DNA from: Frondihabitans sp. 762G35
GTDB taxonomy: Bacteria; Actinomycetota; Actinomycetes; Actinomycetales; Microbacteriaceae
Assembly: GCF_002074055.1 (NCBI RefSeq)
Contig: NZ_CP014619.1
Location: 1,364,001-1,428,000 of the forward strand
Length of the DNA: 64,000 nucleotides
Direction: 5' to 3'
Positions 36,985 to 44,972 of the stretch are shown piece by piece; the first letter of the stretch is position 1; each line of letters starts with the position of its first letter. Under the pieces are notes generated by a model, which saw nothing but the letters and a program-made list of their open reading frames with translations, searched no databases and had not been told where the DNA came from. Position numbers and translations under genes: made by a program.

Positions 36985-38994
36985 CTACGCCGCCGTCACG
37001 GGGAGGTACCGGCTCCACCAGTCGAGGATCGCCTCGAAGCGCTGCACACGGTGCCGCGGACGGCCCGACCGGCTGAGCTCGTGGTTCTCGCCCGGGAACA
37101 CCAGCATCTCGGACTCGACTCCGGCGCGCACGAGGCCGAGGTAGTACCGCTCCGCCTGCGACAGGGGGCAGCGCAGATCGTCTTCGCTGTGGATCACGAG
37201 CGTGGGCGTCGTCACCTGCGCGACGACGGCCTGAGGGCTCTGCGCCGCCACCTTCACGGGATCCGTGCCCGTGTACTGCTCGCTGAAGAAGGTGCCGATG
37301 TCGGACGTCCCCGTGAAGAACTCGGGGTCGAGGAAACCGCGCTCCACGATGGCTCCGGCGAAGCGGTGATCGTGGGCGATGGTCCAGGCGGTGAGGTAGC
37401 CGCCGTAGGAACCCCCGAGGATCCCGGTGCGGGAGGCATCGAGCGCCGGGTCGGCGGCGATCGCGCCGTCGAGGAAGTCGAGGACGTCGGTGAGGTCGAC
37501 GGTACCCATGGCCTCCTTGATCGCCCGACCGAACGCCTGGCCGTATCCGGCCGCGCCGCGGGGGTTGCACATGACGACCCCGTATCCGGCCGCGGCGTAG
37601 ACCTGCGCCTCGTCGAACAGCGAGCCCGTGAACTGCGCGTACGGGCCGCCGTGGATGAGCAGCAGCACGGGGTGCGGCCCCTCGCCCTCGGGGGTGAGGA
37701 CCCACCCGTGGATCGGAGTCCCGTCTCGCGCCTCGATGACCGTGTCGACGGCCGGGACCGTGCCGGTGAGGCGGACGCCGGCACCGAGGTCGGTGAGCGT
37801 GACGAGGGAGCCGTCGCGGACGACGGCCAGCTCTCCGCCGCTCTCCGGTGTCGCGACCGTGACGGCGACGGTGCCGCCCGCGGCGGACGATCCCGTCACC
37901 TCGACGGCGCCGTCGGTGAGGCGCTCGACGGCGCCCGTCACGTCGATCCGGAGGAGCTGGACGGTGCCGCGCGTCGTCAGGGAGGCGTAGACCGCGTCGT
38001 CACCGGCGACCTGGAGGACCGACGATCCCAGATCGAGGTCCTCCGGGTCGGTGAGACGGCGGGGCTCGGAGCCCGGTTCGTCGACGACGTAGAGGGCGCT
38101 GTTCGTCCCGACGAAGTCGAGGCCGTCGGGGCCGAGGTCGGAGGCCAGCACGAACGTCGTGCCTCCGGGCGTCGCGATGACGTCGTCGACGCCGAGGCGC
38201 GTGTCGGGGCCGACGATCTCCGTCACGCGGGTGAAGGCACCGTCTGCGGAGAGCCCGGCCGCGTAGGCACCCCGGAGGAGGTCGCGCTCGCGACCCTCGT
38301 GGACCGCTGCCACGTACGTCACGGCGCGGTTGTCCGGGGTGAAGCGGGCGTGCGCGTGGTCGGTGTCGTCGGAGGTGACCTGGACGGCCACGGGGACACC
38401 TCGGGTGTCGGAGGCGTCGTGATCGACCTGGCCGACGACGGGAGCGGGAGCGACGTAGGGCTCCCCGCCCACGTCGGGCACGTCGACGACGAAGACCTGG
38501 GCGCGCTGGTCGACGACGTAGCCGACTCCGTTCGAGAGGTAGCGCGTCGTCGTGATGCGCCTCGCCGGCTCGGCGGCGGGCGAGATGCCGTCGACCGTGC
38601 CGTAGCGCCCCTCCTCGGGCACGCGCGCCACGAAGACGATGCGGTGGCCGTCGGGCGACCAGGAGAAGTCGGAGACGCCGAGCTTCCGGTCGGTCAGGGC
38701 GACGGGTTCGCCGCCCGCGGCTCGCAGGACGTGCAGCTGGGGGGCGAAGCCGGGGGCGGCGCGCAGAAACGCGATCAGCGACCCGTCGGGCGAGAATCTC
38801 GGAGACGTGTCGCGGTGGCCGCGCGTGAGGCGCTCGGCCGGCGCCGAGCCGTCGGCGGGCACGTGCCAGAGCTGGCCCACGTAGGTGTCGGCCGCGATGT
38901 CGGGGCGCGTCACGGCGAAGACGATTCGGCGTCCGTCGGGCGAGACGGCCGGGGCGGAGGCGGACGAGAGCAGGTTCAGATCGGTGGGCTTCAT
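36985..38994 (-). CDS. S9-family prolyl oligopeptidase-type serine peptidase
   Basis: Protein of 669 residues, probably cytoplasmic because no signal peptide is seen. The N-terminal two thirds form a beta-propeller with WD40-like repeats (SPDGRRIVFAV, SPDGSLIAFL, SPDGHRIVFV). The C-terminal alpha/beta-hydrolase domain has the catalytic Ser529 in GGSYGGY, Asp606 in HSEDDLRCP and His638 in ENHELS. The layout matches acylaminoacyl-peptidase and dipeptidyl-peptidase relatives. I chose the ATG (MKPTDLN) preceded by GGAGGGG; a GTG three codons upstream is alternative. Confidence 0.92.
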   Translation of the reverse strand: MKPTDLNLLSSASAPAVSPDGRRIVFAVTRPDIAADTYVGQLWHVPADGSAPAERLTRGHRDTSPRFSPDGSLIAFLRAAPGFAPQLHVLRAAGGEPVALTDRKLGVSDFSWSPDGHRIVFVARVPEEGRYGTVDGISPAAEPARRITTTRYLSNGVGYVVDQRAQVFVVDVPDVGGEPYVAPAPVVGQVDHDASDTRGVPVAVQVTSDDTDHAHARFTPDNRAVTYVAAVHEGRERDLLRGAYAAGLSADGAFTRVTEIVGPDTRLGVDDVIATPGGTTFVLASDLGPDGLDFVGTNSALYVVDEPGSEPRRLTDPEDLDLGSSVLQVAGDDAVYASLTTRGTVQLLRIDVTGAVERLTDGAVEVTGSSAAGGTVAVTVATPESGGELAVVRDGSLVTLTDLGAGVRLTGTVPAVDTVIEARDGTPIHGWVLTPEGEGPHPVLLLIHGGPYAQFTGSLFDEAQVYAAAGYGVVMCNPRGAAGYGQAFGRAIKEAMGTVDLTDVLDFLDGAIAADPALDASRTGILGGSYGGYLTAWTIAHDHRFAGAIVERGFLDPEFFTGTSDIGTFFSEQYTGTDPVKVAAQSPQAVVAQVTTPTLVIHSEDDLRCPLSQAERYYLGLVRAGVESEMLVFPGENHELSRSGRPRHRVQRFEAILDWWSRYLPVTAA

Positions 38995-39001
38995 CCCCTC
39001 C

Positions 39002-39007
39002 ACCCTA
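39002..39007 (-). promoter_or_regulatory. Putative -10 element (TAGGGT) of the S9 peptidase gene
   Basis: TAGGGT on the minus strand ends 7 nt before the ATG at 38994. The gap is GGAGGGG, which could instead be a ribosome-binding site placed too close to the ATG. The same double reading occurs at hisD. Confidence 0.4.
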
Positions 39008-39493
39008 TTCCGCGAGACGGTCCGATCGGCCTTCCGCGTCGCCGCTGTGGAGAACCTCGCGGACGAGAGCGGCGAGATCGAGGGGTTCGACCAGGTCGTC
39101 GGTCGCCTCGAGCTCCGCCAGCGACCACCACCGCGCCTCCAGGATGTCGACCCGCTCGTCGTCGGTCCACTCGTCGGCGACGACCTCGAAGTGCGGCATC
39201 CGCACGACGAAGAACTCGGCGTGACCGTGGGTGTGATCCGCTTCGTCCCACTCCACCTCGAAGTCGTCTCGGCGGACGACGGGCCCGGGATCGTCGATCT
39301 CCTGCCCGGTCTCCTCGCGGAGCTCGCGGATCGCCGCCTGACGGTGGTCCTCCCCCGGGTCGACTCCCCCGCCGGGCGTGATCCAGCGCGAGACGCCCGA
39401 CGTGTCGGGTGCCTTCGTCAGCATGAGGAGGACGCGGTCGTCCGGGTCGGCGACGACGAGCCGCGACGTCGCGCGCAGGATCCGCCCGGTCAC
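39005..39493 (-). CDS. Nudix hydrolase
   Basis: Protein of 162 residues that cleaves a nucleoside diphosphate linked to another group. The Nudix box lies at about residues 41-63: GGGVDPGEDH followed by RELREETGQEI, with the required Gly, Glu and EExG positions. The substrate cannot be told from the box. It starts with GTG five bases after the SDR gene stop on the same strand, so they may be cotranscribed. Its stop is ten bases upstream of the S9 peptidase start. Confidence 0.9.
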   Translation of the reverse strand: MTGRILRATSRLVVADPDDRVLLMLTKAPDTSGVSRWITPGGGVDPGEDHRQAAIRELREETGQEIDDPGPVVRRDDFEVEWDEADHTHGHAEFFVVRMPHFEVVADEWTDDERVDILEARWWSLAELEATDDLVEPLDLAALVREVLHSGDAEGRSDRLAE

Positions 39494-39498
39494 GATCG

Positions 39499-40263
39499 TC
39501 AGACCGTCCGGAAGTCCGACACGTCGCCGACGAGGCGAGTGTTGTCGGCCGGGATGGGGTCGACGGCCGCCGAGGCGACCTCCGCGGCGAACTCGGCGAC
39601 GTTGTAGAGGCGCCCGGCGGCCTCCTTGCGAGCGGAGATGGCACCGGGGTTGCTGCGCTCGAGCAGCGTGGCCGTGATGGTGCCCTCGATCATGTCGCCG
39701 GAGACGACGACGAAGTCGATGCCGCGCTCGGCGAGCTCCGGGATGAGGTCGCGCAGGGCGTCCTCGCCGGCGCGCTTGCTGAGGGCGACGGGCAGGTACT
39801 CGGGCATCGTCTCGGTGGTCCGGATGAAGTGGGCCTGGTGGCTGGTCACGAACACCACCCGCGAGCCGGGGGCGAGCAGCGGCAGGGTCTGCGTCAGGAC
39901 GTCGACCTGCGCGTCGCGGTTGAGCTGGAGCGCGTAGTCCTCGGCCATGCCCGACTCCATGCCGCCGGAGGCGTTGAGGACGAGGATGTCGAGACCGCCG
40001 AATTCGCGCTGGACGTGACCGAGCATCTCCGCGACGGACGCCTTGTCGGTGAGGTCGGCCCCGATCGCCATGGCGGTGCCGCCGGCCTCCTCGATCTTCG
40101 ACACGAGCTGCAGGGCACGCTTCTCCTTGTTGCGGTAGTTGACGACGACCTTGGCTCCGGCCTCGGCGAGGTACTGGACGGTGTCGGCGCCGACTCCTCG
40201 GGACGAGCCCGTGACGAGGGCGCGCTTGCCCGAGAGGGAACCGGTGGCGAGGGGGTTGGACAC
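39499..40263 (-). CDS. SDR-family oxidoreductase with atypical active site
   Basis: Short-chain dehydrogenase/reductase fold protein of 254 residues. The cofactor motif is TGSSRGVG near residue 19. The following Arg/Asn pattern in VVVNYRNKEKR suggests NADP preference. The structural motif LNASGG replaces the usual NNAG. At the catalytic YxxxK position the sequence is VALSK, so the general-acid Tyr is Val; the nearest Tyr is seven residues before the Lys. GTG start with AGGAG seven bases upstream. Activity and substrate are uncertain. Confidence 0.85.
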   Translation of the reverse strand: MSNPLATGSLSGKRALVTGSSRGVGADTVQYLAEAGAKVVVNYRNKEKRALQLVSKIEEAGGTAMAIGADLTDKASVAEMLGHVQREFGGLDILVLNASGGMESGMAEDYALQLNRDAQVDVLTQTLPLLAPGSRVVFVTSHQAHFIRTTETMPEYLPVALSKRAGEDALRDLIPELAERGIDFVVVSGDMIEGTITATLLERSNPGAISARKEAAGRLYNVAEFAAEVASAAVDPIPADNTRLVGDVSDFRTV

Positions 40264-40401
40264 GGGGCGACTCCTGTCGTTCGAGGGCGCGACCGGGTCG
40301 AGGGTCGCGTCGGGGCCGTGATCGCGGAGGATCCTGACGGCCAGGTGTGAGGATACCAACTGCTCTGCCGACGGGCTTCGGCGACTGCTAGTTTGGGTGG
40401 A

Positions 40402-40425
40402 ATAACACCGGGAGATATAACACCG
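40402..40425 (+). promoter_or_regulatory. Direct repeat upstream of nfeD
   Basis: ATAACACCG occurs twice (40402-40410 and 40417-40425), 15 bases apart start to start, just before the ribosome-binding GAGGGGGAGG of the NfeD gene. TAGTTT at 40389-40394 may be the -10. The repeats could be a regulator site or a leader element. Confidence 0.35.
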
Positions 40426-40440
40426 AGGGGGAGGTTCCAC

Positions 40441-40965
40441 ATGGTCGAACTCTTCACGACCTACGCGTGGGTGATCTGGCTCGCACTGATCCTCCTCTTC
40501 GTCATCGTCGAGGTCGCCACCGTCGAGTTCACCTTCCTCATGCTCGCCATCGGCAGCGTCGGGGGTCTCGTCACCGGTCTCGTGGGCGGTCCCTTCTGGC
40601 TGCAGGTTATCGTGGCGGCGCTCGTCTCGGTCCTCCTCCTCTTCACCGTCCGCCCGCCGCTCCTGCAGGCCCTCAAGCGCGGTGGCGATCCGACGCCGAG
40701 CAACGTCGAGGCTCTGCTCGGTCTCCGCGGCGAGGTGGTCGTGGCCATCGAGGGCGCTGCCGGAGAGGGCACGACGGCGCCGGGGCGACCCGCGCTGGGC
40801 CGCCCGGGCCCCGGTCAGGTCAAACTCGCCAACGGCGAGACGTGGACCGCGCGCCTCTTGGCGCCGGAGGGCACGAGAACTCTCGACCCGGGCACGGCAG
40901 TCGTCGTGACCGCTATCGAAGGGTCGACAGCAGTCGTCGTCCCCACCGAAAGGACATCATCGTGA
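40441..40965 (+). CDS. NfeD-like membrane protein
   Basis: Protein of 174 residues. Three hydrophobic helices occupy residues about 5-75, and a soluble OB-fold-like domain of about 85 residues follows (GLRGEVVVAIEG ... VKLANGETWTARL). This is the short NfeD1b form that accompanies stomatin-like proteins. The stop overlaps the start of the SPFH gene (GTGA), which confirms the usual functional pair. These pairs organise membrane microdomains or guard membrane integrity by family knowledge. Confidence 0.9.
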   Translation: MVELFTTYAWVIWLALILLFVIVEVATVEFTFLMLAIGSVGGLVTGLVGGPFWLQVIVAALVSVLLLFTVRPPLLQALKRGGDPTPSNVEALLGLRGEVVVAIEGAAGEGTTAPGRPALGRPGPGQVKLANGETWTARLLAPEGTRTLDPGTAVVVTAIEGSTAVVVPTERTSS

Positions 40966-41948
40966 CCGGAACCTCGATCGGCGGGATCGTTCTCGCCGTG
41001 TTCCTCATCATCGTCATCATCTTCGTGCTGGTGATCCTGTTCCGGGCGATCCGCATCATCCCGCAGGCGACGGCCGGAGTCGTCGAGCGTCTCGGCAAGT
41101 ACCACAAGACCCTCGCCCCCGGGCTCAACATCCTCGTGCCGTTCATCGATCGTGTCCGGCCGCTGCTCGACATGCGCGAGCAGGTCGTCTCGTTCCCGCC
41201 CCAGCCGGTCATCACCGAGGACAACCTCGTCGTCTCGATCGACACCGTCGTCTACTTCCAGGTGACCGACGCGCGTGCGGCGACCTACGAGATCGCCAAC
41301 TACCTCGGGGCCGTCGAGCAGCTGACGACCACCACGCTGCGGAACGTCGTCGGCGGGCTGAATCTCGAAGAGGCTCTCACGAGCCGCGACAACATCAACG
41401 GCCAGCTCCGCGTCGTCCTCGACGAGGCGACCGGCAAGTGGGGTATCCGCGTCGGCCGCGTCGAGCTCAAGGCCATCGAGCCGCCCCTGTCCATCCAGGA
41501 CTCCATGGAGCAGCAGATGCGCGCCGAGCGCGACCGCCGCGCCCAGATCCTCCGGGCCGAGGGAACCAAGCAGGCGGCGATCCTCCAGGCGGAGGGTTCC
41601 CGCCAGGCCAGCATCCTCGAGGCGGAGGGTGCCGCGAAGTCGCAGGTCCTCCGGGCTCAGGGTGAGGCCGAGGCCATCCAGACCGTCTTCAAGGCCATCC
41701 ACGACGGCGACCCCGACCCGAAGCTGCTCGCGTACCAGTACCTCCAGACCCTGCCCAAGATCGCCGACGGCAACGCGAGCAAGGTCTGGATGATCCCGTC
41801 GGAGTTCACCGAGGCCCTCAAGGGCGTCGGAGCCGGGTTCCTCGGGGCACGCGACGCCGTGAAGCCCGAAGCCGGGACCCCCGACGCCGCCGCGCCCGCT
41901 CCGTCCGGAGCGCCGACCCCTCCCGCCGCGGCTCCGAACCGGCCCTGA
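40962..41948 (+). CDS. SPFH/Band 7 stomatin-like protein (QmcA type)
   Basis: Membrane-microdomain scaffold of 328 residues. One N-terminal transmembrane helix (about 5-30) is followed by the SPFH domain, beginning with RIIPQATAGVVERLGKYHKTL. A long helical region (about 180-245) has repeated Ala-Glu-Gly heptad-like segments (RAEGTKQAAILQAEGSRQAS). The C-terminus is a Pro/Ala-rich tail. GTG start, coupled to nfeD. No protease partner is fused to it. Confidence 0.92.
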   Translation: MTGTSIGGIVLAVFLIIVIIFVLVILFRAIRIIPQATAGVVERLGKYHKTLAPGLNILVPFIDRVRPLLDMREQVVSFPPQPVITEDNLVVSIDTVVYFQVTDARAATYEIANYLGAVEQLTTTTLRNVVGGLNLEEALTSRDNINGQLRVVLDEATGKWGIRVGRVELKAIEPPLSIQDSMEQQMRAERDRRAQILRAEGTKQAAILQAEGSRQASILEAEGAAKSQVLRAQGEAEAIQTVFKAIHDGDPDPKLLAYQYLQTLPKIADGNASKVWMIPSEFTEALKGVGAGFLGARDAVKPEAGTPDAAAPAPSGAPTPPAAAPNRP

Positions 41949-41978
41949 CGGGCCGGGCCGAGGGTCGACGAGGTCGTC

Positions 41979-42776
41979 GTGATCACGCGCTGGTTCACAC
42001 CCGGTCCGCCCCGTGTCCTCGCTCACCGCGGTCTGACTCGGGGCGACGACGGCCAGACGGCTCCCGAGAACACGCTGCTCGCGTTCCTCTTCGCGCTCGA
42101 CCGCGGCGCGACTCACATCGAGACCGACGTCCACGTCACCCGGGACGGCGTCGCGGTGCTCTCCCACGACCCGGACTTCCGGCGGACCACCGGCGATTCG
42201 ACGGCCCTCCACGACGTGTACCACCGGGAGCTCCACCGCTATCCGCTGGGCGCAGGGCAGGAGGTCCCGTCGCTGGCGGAGGCGTTGCACACGTTCCCCG
42301 AGGCGCGGTTCAACATCGATCTCAAGGTCGACGGGGCCGTGGCTCCTGCGGTCGCCGCGATCCGGCGCGAGGGTGCCGTCGACCGGGTGCTGCTGACGTC
42401 GTTCGACGATCGACGGAGGCGCCGGGCCGCAGCGGAGCTCCCCGGCGTGGCGACCTCTCCAGGGTCGTCGGGTGTCGTCCGGGCCGCTCTGGCCTCTCGG
42501 CTGCCGTCGGGCCGTCTCGGTCGCGCCCTCTTCTCGACGGGTCCCCTGCGCGGGATCTCCGCGTTGCAGGTGCCGGAGCGTCACCGAGGGGTGGTCATCG
42601 TCACCCCGGGGCTGATCGACCTCGCCCACGAGAACGGCGTCGAGGTGCACGTCTGGACGGTCGACGAGCCGGCCTACATGGTGCGACTCCTCGACCTCGG
42701 AGTCGACGGACTCATCACGGATCGCGCGGATCTGGCGCTCGATGTGGTGAAGCGCCGTGCTGCCGATGCCCTGTGA
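41979..42776 (+). CDS. Glycerophosphodiester phosphodiesterase family protein
   Basis: Cleaves glycerophosphodiesters to glycerol 3-phosphate and an alcohol, 265 residues. Active-site elements: AHRG with His16, PENT with Glu30, ETDVHVTRDG with Glu49 and Asp51, SHDP with the second His, and NIDLK with the Lys. No signal peptide, so it is probably cytoplasmic. GTG start with a weak AGG. It may link phospholipid turnover to the glycerol genes at 20 kb, but they are not neighbours. Confidence 0.9.
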   Translation: MITRWFTPGPPRVLAHRGLTRGDDGQTAPENTLLAFLFALDRGATHIETDVHVTRDGVAVLSHDPDFRRTTGDSTALHDVYHRELHRYPLGAGQEVPSLAEALHTFPEARFNIDLKVDGAVAPAVAAIRREGAVDRVLLTSFDDRRRRRAAAELPGVATSPGSSGVVRAALASRLPSGRLGRALFSTGPLRGISALQVPERHRGVVIVTPGLIDLAHENGVEVHVWTVDEPAYMVRLLDLGVDGLITDRADLALDVVKRRAADAL

Positions 42777-42818
42777 GCGCACTGTGAAAGATCGGCACAC
42801 GAAACAATGCCGGGTGCT

Positions 42819-42831
42819 ATGACGTTATAAC
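42819..42831 (+). promoter_or_regulatory. Probable rbpA promoter region
   Basis: An AT-rich patch, TATGACGTTATAAC, lies 32 bases before the rbpA ATG and includes the 8-base palindrome GTTATAAC. Either TATGAC or TATAAC could be the -10. The leader then contains GAGAGGAG as a normal ribosome-binding site. Confidence 0.4.
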
Positions 42832-42862
42832 GGGAGATTGCAACGCGAGAGGAGACCACACA

Positions 42863-43228
42863 ATGGCAGATCGCAGTTTGCGCGGAATGAGGCTCGGTAG
42901 TCAGAGCCTGCAGAGCGAAGAGGGCGTCGAGTTCTCGCCCCGGAAGAAGGCCGTCTACCAGACGACCGACGGGTCGACCTTCGAAGTCGTGTTCGCCGCG
43001 GAGGCGGAGATCCCCGACTCCTGGCAGTCCCCCAAGAGCGGACAGGAGGGCCTCCTGCTCTCCGCCGACGGCAAGCGGGTCGACATCGACCGCGGTGACG
43101 TCAAGGTGCCGCGGACCCATTGGGACATGCTTCTGGAGCGACGCACGCGACCCGAGCTCGAGGAACTCCTGCAGGAGCGACTCGACTTCCTCCGGGCGCG
43201 GAAGGGCCAGCAGAAGATCGGCGCCTGA
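42863..43228 (+). CDS. rbpA: RNA polymerase-binding protein RbpA
   Basis: Actinobacteria-specific transcription activator that binds the principal sigma factor and RNA polymerase and helps open the promoter, 121 residues. The N-terminal tail starts MADRSLRGMRLGSQS. A core domain follows (KAVYQTTDGSTFEVVFAAEA), and the basic linker and sigma-interaction domain end with RTRPELEELLQERLDFLRA. The core lacks the zinc-binding Cys found in Streptomyces RbpA, as in some relatives. GAGAGGAG precedes the ATG. A hairpin with a T tract ends the gene. Confidence 0.96.
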   Translation: MADRSLRGMRLGSQSLQSEEGVEFSPRKKAVYQTTDGSTFEVVFAAEAEIPDSWQSPKSGQEGLLLSADGKRVDIDRGDVKVPRTHWDMLLERRTRPELEELLQERLDFLRARKGQQKIGA

Positions 43229-43267
43229 CGCCCCTTCAGTCTGCCCGACACCCTTTTCCCCACGTAG

Positions 43268-43294
43268 AGCGCCGGTTCTGGGCCGGCGCTTTTT
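43268..43294 (+). terminator. Terminator between rbpA and lnt
   Basis: AGCGCCGG (43268-43275) pairs perfectly with CCGGCGCT (43283-43290) over a 7-base loop and is followed by a run of five T. This is the most classical rho-independent terminator in the window. Confidence 0.92.
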
Positions 43295-43321
43295 CGCGTG
43301 CCCGGACGATCGCGGTGAGCC

Positions 43322-44917
43322 TCAGGCGGCGCGACCCAGCCGACGAGCCCGCCGCGCCGATCGCCGCTCGCGCTTCCGCGCCTGGGCCGTGTCGCCGTAT
43401 CCGGTGCCGATCAAGAGCACCCGGGCCAGCACGAGGGCTGCGACGCCAAAGAGCGAGACCAGCCCCTCGAGCGCTCCCCCGGCGGCGATGGCCGGCGTGA
43501 TGCCCGTCCCGAGCTTCACCGTGCTGAGCAGGGTCCCCGGCTGGTACGCCGGGATGGAGTCGATCGTGCTGCCGTCGGCGGCGATGACCGCGCTGGAGCC
43601 GACGGTGGAGATGTTCACGAGCGGCCTGGACGACTCGATCGCCCGGAGGCGCGCGATGGCCAGCTGCTGCGAATTCTCGTCGGTCCGGCCGAAGTCGGCG
43701 TTGTTGGTCTGGGCCAGGATCACCTGGGCGCCGCCGCGGACAGCCTCGGTCGTCAGGGAGTCGTCGACGATGTCGAAGCAGATGGAGATGCCCGCACGGA
43801 TCTTCCCGATGTCGAGGACGGTCGGGCGGGTGCCCGGCGTGTAGTCGCGCGCGATGAGGTCGACGAGGCTCGGGGCGAAGGGGCGCCAGAACGACCTGTC
43901 GGGCACGTACTCGCCGAAGGGCACGAGGTGCTTCTTGTCGTACTGCGCCTGGACCTCGCCGTCCTGCCAGACGAGCGACGAGTTATACACCTTCGATCCC
44001 CGCTGCGTGATGACGCCGGAGACGAGGGGCGCCCTGTAGGCGTTCGAGAGGGTGTCGAACACGTACCTGCCGTAGGGGTCGCGGGTGGGGTCGCGGTCGC
44101 TGCCGCCCTCGGGCCACACGATCATGTCGACGTCGTCGGAGGGCGACACGCCGGCCGTCGTCGCGAGGACCTGAGCGTCGGTCAGATCGCCGTAGACGCG
44201 CTTGTCGAAGTAGCCGGCCTTGCCGTCTCCCTGGACCGCGGCGATCTTCGCGGTGCCGTCGGTGCGGGTCGGCCAGGCGGGCACGGCGAGGATCGCGACG
44301 ATGGTGGTCGCCCCGATCAGGAACCGGGTGGAGCGCAGCACCGGCTTCTCGACGACCAGCTGGATCACGAGGGCGACGAACCCGACGATGAGGAAGGTCA
44401 GGCCGGAGATCCCGACCCAGGCCACGAGCGGCGCGAAGGGGCTCTCCGCCTGGCTCTCCGCCACGCGGCCCCAGGAGAAACCGCCGTAGGGCCAGTGGCC
44501 GGAGGCGTACTCCCTCGCCGTCCAGAGGCCCGACACGACGACCGGCAGGAGCACCAGCCGACCCGGCACGGTCGGCCAGACCCGCGGCACCCAGCGGTAC
44601 GCCAGTGCGATGGCGACCGCTCCCGCGGCGAAGAACAGCGCCTCCAGGGTCGCGAGCGCCACCCAGGGCAGGGCCCCGAGGTAGAGACTCGTCCACTCCA
44701 CGTGGACGAGGAAGAAGGACAGGCCGCCCAGGATCCCGACCAGGATCGCGCCGCCGACGGAGCGTCCGAGGAAGGACACCAGGTAGAGCGCGACGCCGAC
44801 GAACGCGAGAGGCCAGACTCCGCGGTCGGGGAAGGCCGCGTCGAGGACCGGCCCGGCGCCGACGGCCACGATCGCCGCCACCCACAGGGGCAGGCGGAAG
44901 TCGGGTTCGGAACGCAC
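43322..44917 (-). CDS. lnt: Apolipoprotein N-acyltransferase
   Basis: Adds the third acyl chain to lipoproteins at the membrane, 531 residues. About eight transmembrane helices lie in the first 215 residues and near the C-terminus. A nitrilase-like domain is between them with the catalytic triad Glu270 (IVWPEGGSD), Lys328/329 (YDKKHLVPFGEYVP) and Cys380 (GISICFDIV). GTG start chosen because TACAAT lies six bases upstream; longer in-frame starts would cover that. Several lipoproteins encoded here (ctaC, FKBPs, 30.3 kb) are candidate substrates. Confidence 0.95.
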   Translation of the reverse strand: MRSEPDFRLPLWVAAIVAVGAGPVLDAAFPDRGVWPLAFVGVALYLVSFLGRSVGGAILVGILGGLSFFLVHVEWTSLYLGALPWVALATLEALFFAAGAVAIALAYRWVPRVWPTVPGRLVLLPVVVSGLWTAREYASGHWPYGGFSWGRVAESQAESPFAPLVAWVGISGLTFLIVGFVALVIQLVVEKPVLRSTRFLIGATTIVAILAVPAWPTRTDGTAKIAAVQGDGKAGYFDKRVYGDLTDAQVLATTAGVSPSDDVDMIVWPEGGSDRDPTRDPYGRYVFDTLSNAYRAPLVSGVITQRGSKVYNSSLVWQDGEVQAQYDKKHLVPFGEYVPDRSFWRPFAPSLVDLIARDYTPGTRPTVLDIGKIRAGISICFDIVDDSLTTEAVRGGAQVILAQTNNADFGRTDENSQQLAIARLRAIESSRPLVNISTVGSSAVIAADGSTIDSIPAYQPGTLLSTVKLGTGITPAIAAGGALEGLVSLFGVAALVLARVLLIGTGYGDTAQARKRERRSARRARRLGRAA

Positions 44918-44923
44918 CCGAGG

Positions 44924-44929
44924 ATTGTA
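44924..44929 (-). promoter_or_regulatory. Putative leaderless promoter -10 (TACAAT) of lnt
   Basis: The minus strand reads TACAAT, six bases, then GTG at 44917. It is the closest match to a canonical -10 among the leaderless candidates here. Confidence 0.55.
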
Positions 44930-44972
44930 CGGTCCCGGACCTCGGAGGACGCTCCGCCAGGCAGCGCCCGCG

